Of a stretch of 64,000 nucleotides of DNA, positions 1 to 10,603 are shown piece by piece. The first letter of the stretch is position 1, and every line of letters begins with the position of its first letter. Made by a program: the position numbers and the translations under genes. Origin of the DNA: Enterococcaceae bacterium OF42-14pH9A (GTDB lineage Bacteria > Bacillota > Bacilli > Lactobacillales > Enterococcaceae); contig JAQEYU010000001.1 of assembly GCA_027692465.1 (NCBI GenBank), positions 620,001 to 684,000 on the forward strand, read 5' to 3'. The notes below the pieces were generated by a model. That model was given only the letters and a program-made list of their open reading frames with translations. It was not told the DNA's origin and did no database searches.

Positions 1-2139
1 TTGAAGAAGTACCATCCGGGACAGTTGAAGCGGGTGCTGGAATTATTATCAGAGGGCAATACTGTCCCTTTTATCGCACGTTACCGAAAAGAAGTCACCG
101 GCAATCTTGATGAGGTGCAGATTCGGGAAATCGAGGAACGCTACCAATACTTGAGCAATCTTGAGAAACGCAAAGAGGAAGTCTTGCGTTTAATCCAAGA
201 GCAGGAAAAGTTGACACCACAACTGGCCCAAGCAATCAAAGCGGCTGTGAAAATGCAGCAGGTAGAGGATCTTTACCGTCCTTACAAGCAAAAACGCCGC
301 ACCAAAGCGACAATCGCCAAAGAACGTGGGTTGGAGCCCTTGGCACAATGGCTTTTGATGTTTCCCGCAAAAGGGGATGTCTATCAGCAGGCGGAAAGCT
401 TTGTGGATTCGGAAAAAGAAGTCATGACGCCGGAAGAAGCACTGGCGGGAGCGCACGAGATTCTGGCGGAGCAGTTCGGGGATGTCGCTGAATTCAGAGC
501 GTGGATTCGTGACTACACCTTTGAACACGGCAGCTATACCAGTACGGTCAAAGACGCTGACAAAGATGAAAAAGCTGTCTTTGAAATGTATTACGAATTC
601 AGCGAGCCGGTGAAAAAAATGGTCTCCCACCGGATATTGGCTACCAATCGTGGTGAAAAAGAAGCAGTCCTGAAAGTCGCGATTCAAGTGGATGATACTA
701 AGATTATGGCTTACTTCAAGCGTAAATTAATCACAGGCGAAGCTTCTCCGACGGCCCCCTTTGTCATTGAAGCGTATGAGGATGCCTACAAGCGGTTTAT
801 CGGACCGGCTATCGAACGGGAGCTGCGGAATCAGTTGACCGAAGAAGCCGATGAACAGGCAATCAGTGTCTTCGGGGACAATCTTCGTAATTTGCTGTTG
901 CAGCCGCCTTTGAAGGGCAAAGTGGTATTGGGCTTTGACCCGGCTTATCGAACCGGCTGTAAATTGGCTGTGCTGGATGCCACCGGCAAGGTACTGGATA
1001 TTGCAGTGATTTACCCCCACAAGCCGGCAAATGAAGCAAAACGTTCCGCTGCCGGACCGGCATTTCGCCAGCTGATTGAAAAACACCAGGTGGATATGGT
1101 GGCAATCGGTAACGGCACCGCCAGCCGAGAATCGGAACAATTCGTCGCCGAACAGTTGCGTCTGGTTTCCCGGGAAGTTTATTATGTGATCGTTAACGAA
1201 GCCGGCGCGTCTGTCTATTCCGCCAGCGATACGGCACGGGCCGAGTTTCCTGATCTGGCCGTGGAAGAACGCAGTGCTATCAGCATTGGCCGCAGACTGC
1301 AAGATCCCTTGGCAGAGCTGGTGAAAATCGATCCGCAGGCAGTAGGGGTCGGGCAATACCAGCACGATGTTTCGCAGAAGCGATTGGCGGAACAGTTGGA
1401 TTTTGTCGTGGAAACGGTGGTTAACCAAGTGGGGGTGGACGTGAACACGGCCAGTCCGCAGCTGTTGCAGCGGGTGGCTGGGTTGAACAAGACTACCGCG
1501 CAAAACATCTTCGCTTACCGGGAAGAAAATGGTGCCTTCACTGCCAGAAACCAATTGAAAAAAGTTCCCCGCTTGGGACCAAAAGCATATGAACAAGCAA
1601 TCGGCTTTCTGCGAATCCCAGGAGGCAAACATATTCTGGACAATACCGGCATCCATCCGGAAAGCTATGGGGCAGCGAAGGAGATTCTCTCCCTGGCCGC
1701 AATTACTGAAAAACAACTGGGCTCACCAGAAGCCTCAGATGCCTTAAAAAAACTCAAAATAGAAGAACTGAGTCGCCAACTTGGCATCGGTAAAGAGACG
1801 GCGAGCGATATTTTGAAAGCACTGCTGCAACCGGGGCGGGACATGCGGGATGAGCTGCCGGCACCGCTTCTGCGCAAGGATGTTTTGAAAATGGAGGACT
1901 TGAAAGCCGGTATGGAGCTCAAGGGGACCGTTCGCAACGTGATTGATTTCGGTGCTTTTGTGGACATCGGCGTTAAACAGGATGGCCTGGTGCACATTTC
2001 CAAACTCAGTCAGAAATTTGTGAAGCACCCCAAAGATGTGGTGGCCGTTGGGGATGTCGTGACGGTTTGGGTGGAACAAGTTGATCTCAAAAAAGGCCGG
2101 ATCAGTTTGACCATGAAAGATCCGGGACAGGGGAGCTGA
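1..2139 (+). CDS. tex: Tex, S1-domain transcription accessory protein (5' end outside window)
   Basis: RNA-binding protein of the Tex/YqgF family, linked in other bacteria to transcription and to ribosome or RNA quality control. Seen: the Tex N-terminal helical region with EGNTVPFIARYRKE near residue 20, a YqgF/RNase H-like domain around residues 300-430 (VVLGFDPAYRTGCKLAV), helix-hairpin-helix motifs around 480-560 (VDVNTASPQLLQRVAGL), and a C-terminal S1 domain (LKGTVRNVIDFGAFVDIGVKQDGLVHIS). The reading frame is open at base 1 and the usual dozen or so N-terminal residues are missing, so the gene starts upstream of the window and the TTG at base 1 is probably internal. The SprT-like gene follows after one base, so the two are probably co-transcribed. 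Confidence 0.95.
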   Translation: MKKYHPGQLKRVLELLSEGNTVPFIARYRKEVTGNLDEVQIREIEERYQYLSNLEKRKEEVLRLIQEQEKLTPQLAQAIKAAVKMQQVEDLYRPYKQKRRTKATIAKERGLEPLAQWLLMFPAKGDVYQQAESFVDSEKEVMTPEEALAGAHEILAEQFGDVAEFRAWIRDYTFEHGSYTSTVKDADKDEKAVFEMYYEFSEPVKKMVSHRILATNRGEKEAVLKVAIQVDDTKIMAYFKRKLITGEASPTAPFVIEAYEDAYKRFIGPAIERELRNQLTEEADEQAISVFGDNLRNLLLQPPLKGKVVLGFDPAYRTGCKLAVLDATGKVLDIAVIYPHKPANEAKRSAAGPAFRQLIEKHQVDMVAIGNGTASRESEQFVAEQLRLVSREVYYVIVNEAGASVYSASDTARAEFPDLAVEERSAISIGRRLQDPLAELVKIDPQAVGVGQYQHDVSQKRLAEQLDFVVETVVNQVGVDVNTASPQLLQRVAGLNKTTAQNIFAYREENGAFTARNQLKKVPRLGPKAYEQAIGFLRIPGGKHILDNTGIHPESYGAAKEILSLAAITEKQLGSPEASDALKKLKIEELSRQLGIGKETASDILKALLQPGRDMRDELPAPLLRKDVLKMEDLKAGMELKGTVRNVIDFGAFVDIGVKQDGLVHISKLSQKFVKHPKDVVAVGDVVTVWVEQVDLKKGRISLTMKDPGQGS

Positions 2140-2140
2140 T

Positions 2141-2602
2141 ATGACGCAAGAGGAACTGCAGCAGCTGGTGGAAGAAGTTTCATTAGCTGCCTTCCAGCGG
2201 CCGTTTCGGCATCAAGCTGTCTTCAACAAGCGACTGAAGACTACCGGCGGACGCTATCATTTAGCAGATCACCATCTGGATTTCAACCCCACTCTGTTTT
2301 CATTAACGGATCAGGAAACGATCCTCGGCATCATTAAACATGAGTTGTGCCACTATCATCTGCATCTTTTGGGAAGAGGTTATCGGCATCAAGACCGGGA
2401 TTTCAAAGAGCTCCTCAAGCGCTGCGGCGGTTTGCGATATGCGCCCAGAATCGAAGGTACTCGTAAAACTTCCCTTCGTAAACTACTCTATCGCTGCCGG
2501 GATTGCGGTCAACTCTATCCCAGGCAGCGGCGGATTGATATCACCAAATACCGTTGCGGCCGCTGCCGTGGCAAACTGGCTTTGCAGCAGACCGCTGATT
2601 GA
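2141..2602 (+). CDS. SprT-like zinc metalloprotease-fold protein
   Basis: 153-residue SprT family protein. Seen: the zinc-binding HELCHYH motif near residue 67 within an alpha-helical SprT core, then a C-terminal zinc ribbon with two CxxC pairs (YRCRDCG and YRCGRCRG). The family resembles the protease domain of eukaryotic Spartan, but a substrate for the bacterial short form is not established. The ATG lies one base after the tex stop, which implies translational coupling. Length and domain order are normal for Gram-positive SprT-like proteins. Confidence 0.9.
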   Translation: MTQEELQQLVEEVSLAAFQRPFRHQAVFNKRLKTTGGRYHLADHHLDFNPTLFSLTDQETILGIIKHELCHYHLHLLGRGYRHQDRDFKELLKRCGGLRYAPRIEGTRKTSLRKLLYRCRDCGQLYPRQRRIDITKYRCGRCRGKLALQQTAD

Positions 2603-2711
2603 CTTTCCCGATAGGATGATTTTCAGGAGCGGCTCGGGCCAGGGAAAGCCTGATTGCTGAAAAAAATCTAAAGCAAAAACAATGCCAAAAAAGTGCTGCG
2701 AGAAAACTTTG

Positions 2712-2740
2712 TTGCACAAAGCGGGGATTTGTTAGATAAT
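2712..2740 (+). promoter_or_regulatory. Predicted sigma-A promoter for murC
   Basis: TTGCAC at 2712-2717, a 17-base spacer and GATAAT at 2735-2740, about 100 bases before murC. Nothing else gene-like lies in the 2603-2841 gap. Confidence 0.55.
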
Positions 2741-2841
2741 ATGTTTCGTGAAAAAGGGCCTGACCCTTTCTGACCAATGACACTGATGCCCGCCGGAATG
2801 TATCGGGGCGGCTTTATGATTGAGAAAAGAGGATATCCAAC

Positions 2842-4182
2842 ATGATTACTACAGATAAAAACAAGATTTATCATTTCGTCGGTATCAAGGGCTCCGGAAT
2901 GAGCTCATTGGCGCTGGTGCTTCATGAAAAAGGCTACCAAGTACAAGGTTCCGATGTGGAGGAGTATTTTTTCACTCAACGGGATTTGGAAAAAGCCGGG
3001 ATCACGCTGCTGCCTTTTGATGCAGATAATATCAAAGAGGGCATGGTCGTAATTGCCGGTAATGCCTTTCCGGACACCCATCCTGAGGTCGAACGCGCCC
3101 GTGAGCTGGGGGATGAAGTCGTTCGTTACCACGATTTTATCGGTAATTTTATTCAGGATTACACCAGTATTGCGGTTACCGGCTCTCACGGCAAAACCAG
3201 TACAACCGGTTTGTTGGCCCATGTGTTCAGTGGAGTTAGTCCTACCAGTTACTTGATTGGCGATGGGACCGGTCATGGGGTGCCGGATGCGGATTTCTTT
3301 GCTTTTGAGGCCTGTGAATACCGGCGCCATTTTTTGGCCTACGCACCGGATTACGCTATTATGACCAATATCGATTTTGATCATCCTGATTATTACCATA
3401 GTATCGACGATGTCTATACTGCTTTCCAAAGTCTGGCAGCACAAGTGAAAAAAGGAATCTTCGCTTTCGGGGATGACAAATATCTGCGCAAGATCGAAGC
3501 GAACGTTCCGATTTATTATTACGGCGTCAATGAAGATGACGATATTCAAGCACGCAATATCACCCGTACGACAAAAGGCTCGGAGTTCGATGTTTTCGTC
3601 AAGGGTGAAAAAATCGGTCATTTTGAGCTCCCTGCATTTGGTAAACATAATATTTTCAACGCTCTGGGTGTGATCGGAATTGCTCATTTGGAAGGCATCC
3701 CGATGGCGGAAGTAGCAGAAGAAATGAAAACATTTGCCGGTGTCAAGCGTCGTTTTTCTGAGAAGAAGGTGGCGGATATGACGATCGTTGACGATTACGC
3801 ACACCATCCTGCTGAAATCAAAGCGACGATCGATGCGGCTCGGCAAAAGTATCCTAAAAAAGAAATCATTGCCGTCTTCCAACCCCACACCTTTACCCGG
3901 ACCATTGCCTTGATGGATGATTTTGCGGAAGCCCTGGATTTGGCAGACAAAGTATTCTTGTGTGATATTTTCGGCTCTGCCCGGGAAAAACAAGGGGACG
4001 TGAAAATCGAAGACTTAGGCAACAAGATCAAAAAAGGTGGTCAAGTGATCAAAGAAGACAATGTATCACCACTGTTGGACTTTGAAAATGCTGTGATCAT
4101 TTTCATGGGTGCCGGCGATGTCCAAAAATTCGAACAAGCTTATGAAAAACTGCTCTCCAGCACGACCCGCAACGTCTTGTAA
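2842..4182 (+). CDS. murC: UDP-N-acetylmuramate--L-alanine ligase MurC
   Basis: Cytoplasmic ATP-dependent ligase that adds the first stem-peptide residue, L-alanine, to UDP-MurNAc in peptidoglycan synthesis. Seen: N-terminal Rossmann motif [14 protein letters not shown], the Mur ligase P-loop [10 protein letters not shown] near residue 113, [10 protein letters not shown] and [10 protein letters not shown] of the central domain, and the C-terminal [14 protein letters not shown] motif. At 446 residues it is full length for the enterococcal enzyme. It has its own predicted promoter (2712-2740) and a strong terminator behind it, so it appears monocistronic. Confidence 0.97.
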   Translation: MITTDKNKIYHFVGIKGSGMSSLALVLHEKGYQVQGSDVEEYFFTQRDLEKAGITLLPFDADNIKEGMVVIAGNAFPDTHPEVERARELGDEVVRYHDFIGNFIQDYTSIAVTGSHGKTSTTGLLAHVFSGVSPTSYLIGDGTGHGVPDADFFAFEACEYRRHFLAYAPDYAIMTNIDFDHPDYYHSIDDVYTAFQSLAAQVKKGIFAFGDDKYLRKIEANVPIYYYGVNEDDDIQARNITRTTKGSEFDVFVKGEKIGHFELPAFGKHNIFNALGVIGIAHLEGIPMAEVAEEMKTFAGVKRRFSEKKVADMTIVDDYAHHPAEIKATIDAARQKYPKKEIIAVFQPHTFTRTIALMDDFAEALDLADKVFLCDIFGSAREKQGDVKIEDLGNKIKKGGQVIKEDNVSPLLDFENAVIIFMGAGDVQKFEQAYEKLLSSTTRNVL

Positions 4183-4218
4183 AAATTAATACGCAGCGGA
4201 ATCTGAGCTTTTTCGGTT

Positions 4219-4268
4219 AAAAACAGGCCCGACTGATGATTGAATAAATCGTCAGTCGGGCCTGTTTT
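4219..4268. terminator. Bidirectional terminator between murC and the DUF998 gene
   Basis: Stem of about 17 bp (AAAACAGGCCCGACTGA paired with its near-exact complement) around a short A/T-rich loop, with A- and T-tracts on both sides. It serves two convergent genes. Confidence 0.85.
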
Positions 4269-4303
4269 GTATTCTGATGTGGCTTCTCAAATGGACTGTG
4301 ATC

Positions 4304-4945
4304 TCATTTTTTCCCGCCGTTGAGATTTCCGATGGCTACCAACAAAAAAGGCAGATATAAAAAGAAGAGATTCAGACGCTGCCATAGCCCGCGGTGAGTC
4401 ACTTGAAATTCACTGACAAAGGGGATCTTAGGCATCGCAAATAAAAACATGAAGAATGAGGATAACACGAAGATTATCGGCAGCAATACCACCATCCAAG
4501 TGTTCTGTTCCATATGATACAATTTGATCAGCAGAAAAGTACCAATCAAAAGGGCGACGAAGCCTGCTCCGGAAGCATAGTTGTGCAAAAGGCTGGTAAA
4601 TCCGACTTCTTCGGTTGTTGCTGCACGATCCACCAAGCCAGTGATAATACAATCTCCGATACCGAAGACGGCGATTAATAAGGCTGTCCAACCGGCTAAC
4701 GGATTTGAAGTTTCCCGGAAGCGCTCGTAAAAGGCAGGAGCCGATAATATGAACAGGACGCCGTTTACGACTTCCCATATTTTAAAGGCCCACTTGGTCG
4801 GCATGCCTGTCTCACCAAAGTTTGAGATCAGCATCTCGACCTGATTATATCCCGGCAGCCAGCGTCCTAATATAAACGGCAATGCCAATTCACTGACAAC
4901 TGCCAAGACTAAAAAATAAAAGCCATAGCGTTTTAAAAATTCCAT
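4304..4945 (-). CDS. DUF998 family integral membrane protein
   Basis: 213-residue protein with about six hydrophobic segments (around residues 8-25, 58-72, 84-105, 122-142, 152-172 and 190-207). The composition and pattern, including the LISNFGETGMPTKW stretch after the first helix, match DUF998 membrane proteins. No catalytic motif is visible and no function is known. It is convergent with murC. The only neighbour on its own side is the repeat at 5202-5340. Confidence 0.75.
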   Translation of the reverse strand: MEFLKRYGFYFLVLAVVSELALPFILGRWLPGYNQVEMLISNFGETGMPTKWAFKIWEVVNGVLFILSAPAFYERFRETSNPLAGWTALLIAVFGIGDCIITGLVDRAATTEEVGFTSLLHNYASGAGFVALLIGTFLLIKLYHMEQNTWMVVLLPIIFVLSSFFMFLFAMPKIPFVSEFQVTHRGLWQRLNLFFLYLPFLLVAIGNLNGGKK

Positions 4946-5201
4946 CTCTGATTACCTTCTTCAATCCTAGGGCATAACTGATAACAGCAACAATAGTGGA
5001 TTTGATTTTTTGACTGTAACCGATGTAGCCACTGAAAATCTCTACGTGGCTCCTTTAATATGGTCAAAGTATCCTAACCTTGTTTCGCGACAATCATCAG
5101 ATCAGTCCTATAGAGTATATTTCTTGCACTTTTTATTTTACGCATTTTTGAAAGAAAAGAGAAATCAAACGAGTTGAAGCTGAAAAAGATTTTCGTGAAG
5201 T
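4946..5201. other. Intergenic DNA, no gene seen
   Basis: Gap between the divergent DUF998 gene and the repeat element in front of glpK. I see no open frame with a ribosome-binding site and no convincing hairpin. Confidence 0.5.
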
Positions 5202-5340
5202 TAGGGCGTTTCTGAAAACTCCGGTGGGCATAAATTTTGCGGACTTTTTACCGGTATCAAGATCTAAAGTGAAGTTTTTGGCCTTGCTTCCGACAGCTGA
5301 ACGAAATAAGCGTTTCACTGGTATTTCCAGTCAAGCCCTA
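5202..5340 (+). mobile_element. MITE-like repeat, copy 1
   Basis: Begins TAGGGCGTTTCTGAAAACTC and ends CAAGCCCTA. The inside has the family's TTTTGCGGAC block and a degenerate ATCAAG...TAAAG block. It sits directly upstream of glpK, so any glpK promoter must lie inside it or in the 45 bases after it. Confidence 0.8.
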
Positions 5341-5352
5341 TGATATACTTAA

Positions 5353-6900
<1,548 letters not shown>

Positions 6901-6906
6901 ATCATG

Positions 6907-6940
6907 ACCGGCAATCACTTTGTGTGGATGCCGGTTTTTT
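6907..6940 (+). terminator. Terminator after glpK
   Basis: ACCGGCA...TGCCGGT stem followed by six T, seven bases after the glpK stop. Confidence 0.8.
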
Positions 6941-7090
6941 ACAGGAGTGAAGGTGTCTATCAATGTGTCCTGCAGACGATGGGACATGCCCCAAGCCGAG
7001 ACCTAAAAAAGGTGTCTGCAATCGATGGCTTTTTCTGCTATTTTTCCCGAAATATGCTACAATAAAATTACAAAAAGATGTGTATAGGAT

Positions 7091-7255
7091 TAGGATGTAT
7101 TTTAAAACTTCGGCGGCAGCTATTTTGGTGCATTTCACTTAAGCAGCGACCTGGATGCGCAAGTTTAGCATCGCATAAGTCGCGGTTTACTGCGTGATAG
7201 CGGTTAAAAAGCCTTCACAATTTGAACCTCACCGGAGTTTTTAGTCTCAGTTTAA
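7091..7255 (+). mobile_element. MITE-like repeat, copy 2 (diverged)
   Basis: Starts TAGGATGTATTTTAAAACTT and ends CCGGAGTTTTTAGTCTCAG. The inner stretch GCGCAAGTTTAGC...GTCGCGGTTTACTGCG aligns with the family's internal hairpin and right arm. It lies upstream of the unknown gene at 7349. The rest of the 6941-7348 gap holds no gene. A weak catabolite-repression-like site (TTGAAAACGCTTCTA, about 7265) is noted only as a possibility. Confidence 0.65.
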
Positions 7256-7348
7256 CTTTAAATATTGAAAACGCTTCTATACAGTGGATAAAGAACACAA
7301 AGGATCAATTTTTTAGAAGCTGAAACAGCGAAAAATGGAGGAAAGAGC

Positions 7349-8023
7349 ATGGCAATCGTTTTGGAGCCTGTGAATCAGGCGGTATCCTGTTCAGTGATTT
7401 CAAATGAAGTAGCAGTTCCTATCCGGCAATGTTCTCAATTGGTGGAGCGTTGTCGTGAACTGGGAGTAGAGGGCTATCGCGTCGGGGTATTTTCCGGTGC
7501 CGGCTTTTTGAACCGCTATCTGCCGATCACGATTCCTTTTGCCCCGATGTTGATCTATAAAAATAAGGTAGAAGTTCCTTTGGTCTTCAGGCGAGGAGAA
7601 GCTGCTGTTGCTCTGGTCAACGATCCGCTGCGATTGCCGGCATTTTTCAAGCTGTTGGACTGGTATCTTAGTTACGACGAGGAGGCAGAAAAAGTTCTGT
7701 TCGGATATGAACGCGCTCGGGGAAGATTGCAGCAGTTTACCGGTAAAAAGGTGGTAGACAGTGCGCTGGTAGCTTTTCGTTTGTCGGAAATCATCGATGG
7801 TGCCGGATATTTGCTGAAGGATCTCCAATCCGAAGCGGAATTTGTCAGTTGGAATCGAGTTCATCGATTGGTAGCAGATCAACCCATTGGACGTCACAGC
7901 CGCATTTTGGACCTTGAAGATCCGAAGCGGTTGGCTGAGATTCGGATGATTTTTGATATCGTCCGTCTGAAATATCCACATGTTAATCTTTTCCAAAACC
8001 AGCAACTATCCTTTGTTGGTTGA
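7349..8023 (+). CDS. Conserved-looking protein of unknown function
   Basis: 224 residues, good ribosome-binding site (GGAGGAAAG before ATG), soluble, with no signal peptide or membrane segment. I do not recognise a family. Visible features: a hydrophobic stretch RYLPITIPFAPMLIY near residue 60, a basic helical region around 120-130, and an acidic DLEDPKRLAEIRMIFDIV segment near the C-terminus. It stands alone between the glpK region and the convergent helD gene, with a strong shared terminator. Confidence 0.7.
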   Translation: MAIVLEPVNQAVSCSVISNEVAVPIRQCSQLVERCRELGVEGYRVGVFSGAGFLNRYLPITIPFAPMLIYKNKVEVPLVFRRGEAAVALVNDPLRLPAFFKLLDWYLSYDEEAEKVLFGYERARGRLQQFTGKKVVDSALVAFRLSEIIDGAGYLLKDLQSEAEFVSWNRVHRLVADQPIGRHSRILDLEDPKRLAEIRMIFDIVRLKYPHVNLFQNQQLSFVG

Positions 8024-8086
8024 AAGCAGCAGTATGAACTAACTGCCCGGTCGGAAGATATTTTGCCGGGAATTTGCTGAAGACAT

Positions 8087-8141
8087 AAAAACAAGCGGAA
8101 AGTCCTTTTTCTGATGAAAAGGGACCACCGCTTGTTTTTAT
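8087..8141. terminator. Bidirectional terminator between the 7349 gene and helD
   Basis: Long stem TAAAAACAAGCGG...CCGCTTGTTTTTA with an inner paired AGTCC/GGACC and a loop. A- and T-tracts on both sides fit the two convergent genes. Confidence 0.85.
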
Positions 8142-8179
8142 AGGTTTGAGAAGAGGATCCCTCTCGTTTACAATCAATG

Positions 8180-10465
8180 CTAGTTTCCGGACAACAGCTG
8201 ATACGTCAACGGATCTGCCTGCTGCAGCAGGGGGCTTTGGTCAAGCGTTGTGAACAGAGTCAGTTGATGCATAGCTCTGGTACAGATGGTGTATAATACC
8301 AGTCGATCCTGCTGATCAGTGAAGTTTTCGCCGATATTCCAGGCAAAAACTCTGTCAAATTCCAAGCCTTTCGCCAAAAATGCCGGAATGATCATAATAT
8401 TCCGTTTCATAAAATCGTCTTCTGAGACAATTAACTGAAGCTCTTTTTTCAAAGACAGCGAGAGTTGGTCATGAAGCAGCTGACATTCTTCCGTCGTTTT
8501 ACAGATAATAGCCGTCCGCCAATATTTGGCGGTGGCTTTTTCTGTCTCCAGGATCTGCATCAGCGTCAACAAATTTTCCGCATCTGAAGCACCTCTTGCC
8601 AAACGAGGAAGATCACCGGTGCGAGCGGTCATTTCTACTGTATTTTCATGAGTCAGGAATTGGTTGGCAAAATCGGTGATTTCCTTAGTAGACCGGTAGC
8701 TGGTGGTCAATTGGTAACGGGTGACTTCAACGTCCGGAAACAGTTCCGGCAGATTTCCTACAATCGTCTCGTTGCCGAAAACTTTTTGATTCAAGTCCCC
8801 ACATAAGGTGATACCTGCATTAGGGTAAAGACTCCGCAGCAATGCGACCTGTGCCGGAGGAAAGTCCTGCATCTCATCAATGAAAATAAAGCGGGCTTTC
8901 AAAGGAATGTCTGCCGGATAGAGACCTCGACTGAGTAAAAAGAATAAAACGGCATCTTCTTGACTGATCCGACGCTTTTTTAAACTTTCCCGTACCGCTT
9001 CGACAGCTGCGGCCCATTCTTCAAGAGACACACCGGCTTCTGTCAGTATCGAACTGGGAACCGACTTTAGAAAGTGAAGATACTGCTTGGAGTAGTTGAT
9101 ATATTGAAAGTTTTCGACGGCTCTTACCAATGGCCTGAAATACCGTTTCAAGACGGCTTTGCGGATCTGGGCGCGAATCTTTTTTTCGTTCGATTCGGTA
9201 TCTTCCACATCCGGGTGGGTATCGTAGTATTCTTGCAGTTTGTCTTCAACCGCTTCTTTCACCCAGGGCTTCTTGCCTTCGTCTTTTTGCAGACCGCCGG
9301 CTTTTTTCAGGAGCTTGGTCTGCAGCAGCTGTGTCCTCTGATACAAGGGCAGGTTGGGATTGGTCTCTTGATACCATTGCCGCATTTGACGGGCGGTGAT
9401 GTAGGTGAGACCGTTGATCTTCAAGTCTCGGAACAAAGGCCCCAGTTCGGTGATTTTCCGCAGGTAGCGGCGGCTGTATCGAACCAGTGACAAGCCGCTC
9501 TTCAACCGTTCGGAAGCATTTTCCGCGCCGGAAAGAAAAACTGCTTCCTGCTGCTCTTCTTTTTCAATCTCCAGCTGCGGTACCAGCTGTTGGATGAAGC
9601 TGCGGAAGGTCCGGGTAGGCACGGTGCTTTCACCCAAAGAAGGCAGGACCATGGAAATATAGTCGGAGAACAAATGATTGGGTGAAAACAGCAAAACTTG
9701 ATCATCCGCCAGCCATTTGCGGTGACGATACAATAAAAAGGCAATCCGCTGCAGCAGTGCGGAAGTTTTTCCGGAACCGGCAATTCCTTCAATCAGCATG
9801 ATCTTGCTGGTAGTATCGCGAATGATTCGATTCTGAGCTTTTTGAATGGTGGACACGATATTTTTCATCTGCGAAGATGAAGCTTCATCCAGGATCTCCA
9901 GCAAAAACTCATCGTTGATTACTTCGGAAGTATCTACCATCGATAAAATCGTGCCTTCTTGGATCTTGAACTGGCGTTTCAGCAGTAATTCGACTTCGTA
10001 ACGATCGTGGTCGGTTTCGTAATGGGTTGGTCCCAACTCCCCTTCATAGTAAAGGTTGGCAATCGGAGCCCGCCAGTCGATCACAATGGTATTTTCCTTA
10101 TTGTCGCGCAATGAGGCAATCCCGAGATACAGCGTTTCACGGGATTCAGCAGCTTCTGTAAAATCGATCCGGGCAAAATAAGGGTTTCCGGACATGGCGG
10201 ACAAGGTTTTTAGTCGTTTTTCAACGGCATCGGCGGAATGGTATTTCAACAGCAGTTCTTCTTCATGCTGGCGGTATTCCAGGACGGATTCGTAGAAGGC
10301 TTCATCATCGCCGCCTCGGATCCTTCTTTCGGCAACGCCTTGGAGCTGTTCATGCAGTTCTCCGGCCAACGTCTGCTGCTGCTTTTGCAAAAGTTGTTCT
10401 TCATTATGGATCAAGCGGACCGTTTCGTCAGCGTGTTGTTGTTCTTTGATGCGTTCTGGGTTCAT
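8180..10465 (-). CDS. helD: HelD, RNA-polymerase-associated DNA helicase-like ATPase
   Basis: UvrD/Rep-like superfamily 1 ATPase that in Gram-positives binds RNA polymerase and helps release it from nucleic acid. Seen: a long charged N-terminal coiled-coil arm (MNPERIKEQQHADETVRLIHNEEQLLQKQ onward), IVIDWRAPIANLYYEG near residue 128, Walker A GIAGSGKTSALLQRIAFLLY near 230, Walker B FIFIDEMQDFPPAQ near 525, and a C-terminal helicase domain with TTSYRSTKEI. 761 residues matches HelD from low-GC Gram-positives. Transcribed alone from a promoter with an extended -10 at 10524-10532. Confidence 0.92.
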   Translation of the reverse strand: MNPERIKEQQHADETVRLIHNEEQLLQKQQQTLAGELHEQLQGVAERRIRGGDDEAFYESVLEYRQHEEELLLKYHSADAVEKRLKTLSAMSGNPYFARIDFTEAAESRETLYLGIASLRDNKENTIVIDWRAPIANLYYEGELGPTHYETDHDRYEVELLLKRQFKIQEGTILSMVDTSEVINDEFLLEILDEASSSQMKNIVSTIQKAQNRIIRDTTSKIMLIEGIAGSGKTSALLQRIAFLLYRHRKWLADDQVLLFSPNHLFSDYISMVLPSLGESTVPTRTFRSFIQQLVPQLEIEKEEQQEAVFLSGAENASERLKSGLSLVRYSRRYLRKITELGPLFRDLKINGLTYITARQMRQWYQETNPNLPLYQRTQLLQTKLLKKAGGLQKDEGKKPWVKEAVEDKLQEYYDTHPDVEDTESNEKKIRAQIRKAVLKRYFRPLVRAVENFQYINYSKQYLHFLKSVPSSILTEAGVSLEEWAAAVEAVRESLKKRRISQEDAVLFFLLSRGLYPADIPLKARFIFIDEMQDFPPAQVALLRSLYPNAGITLCGDLNQKVFGNETIVGNLPELFPDVEVTRYQLTTSYRSTKEITDFANQFLTHENTVEMTARTGDLPRLARGASDAENLLTLMQILETEKATAKYWRTAIICKTTEECQLLHDQLSLSLKKELQLIVSEDDFMKRNIMIIPAFLAKGLEFDRVFAWNIGENFTDQQDRLVLYTICTRAMHQLTLFTTLDQSPLLQQADPLTYQLLSGN

Positions 10466-10523
10466 ATTGAAAAAAAGCTCCTTTGGTTTGCTGTGACCAT
10501 TTCTTGGAAAAATACGTCATAAA

Positions 10524-10532
10524 ATTATAGCA
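10524..10532 (-). promoter_or_regulatory. Extended -10 promoter element for helD
   Basis: On the minus strand the sequence reads TGCTATAAT, an extended -10, about 60 bases before the helD start. A second extended -10 (TGCTACAAT, ending at 10576) faces the other way for the nucleotidyltransferase gene. No good -35 is visible for either. Confidence 0.5.
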
Positions 10533-10603
10533 CAAAAAAAGTTCCGGGAGAAGGCAGGCTCCAGGTGTGCTACAATAACAGAAAAAAAGTAGGAGGGACA
10601 GTG

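Noticed and set aside
190..1716. Long minus-strand frames inside tex
   Set aside because: They lie wholly within the intact tex reading frame on the other strand, lack ribosome-binding sites and show no protein-like pattern.
7264..7279. Possible catabolite-repression (cre) site upstream of the 7349 gene
   Set aside because: TTGAAAACGCTTCTA has a mismatch in a core position, and neither a promoter nor a carbohydrate gene supports it.
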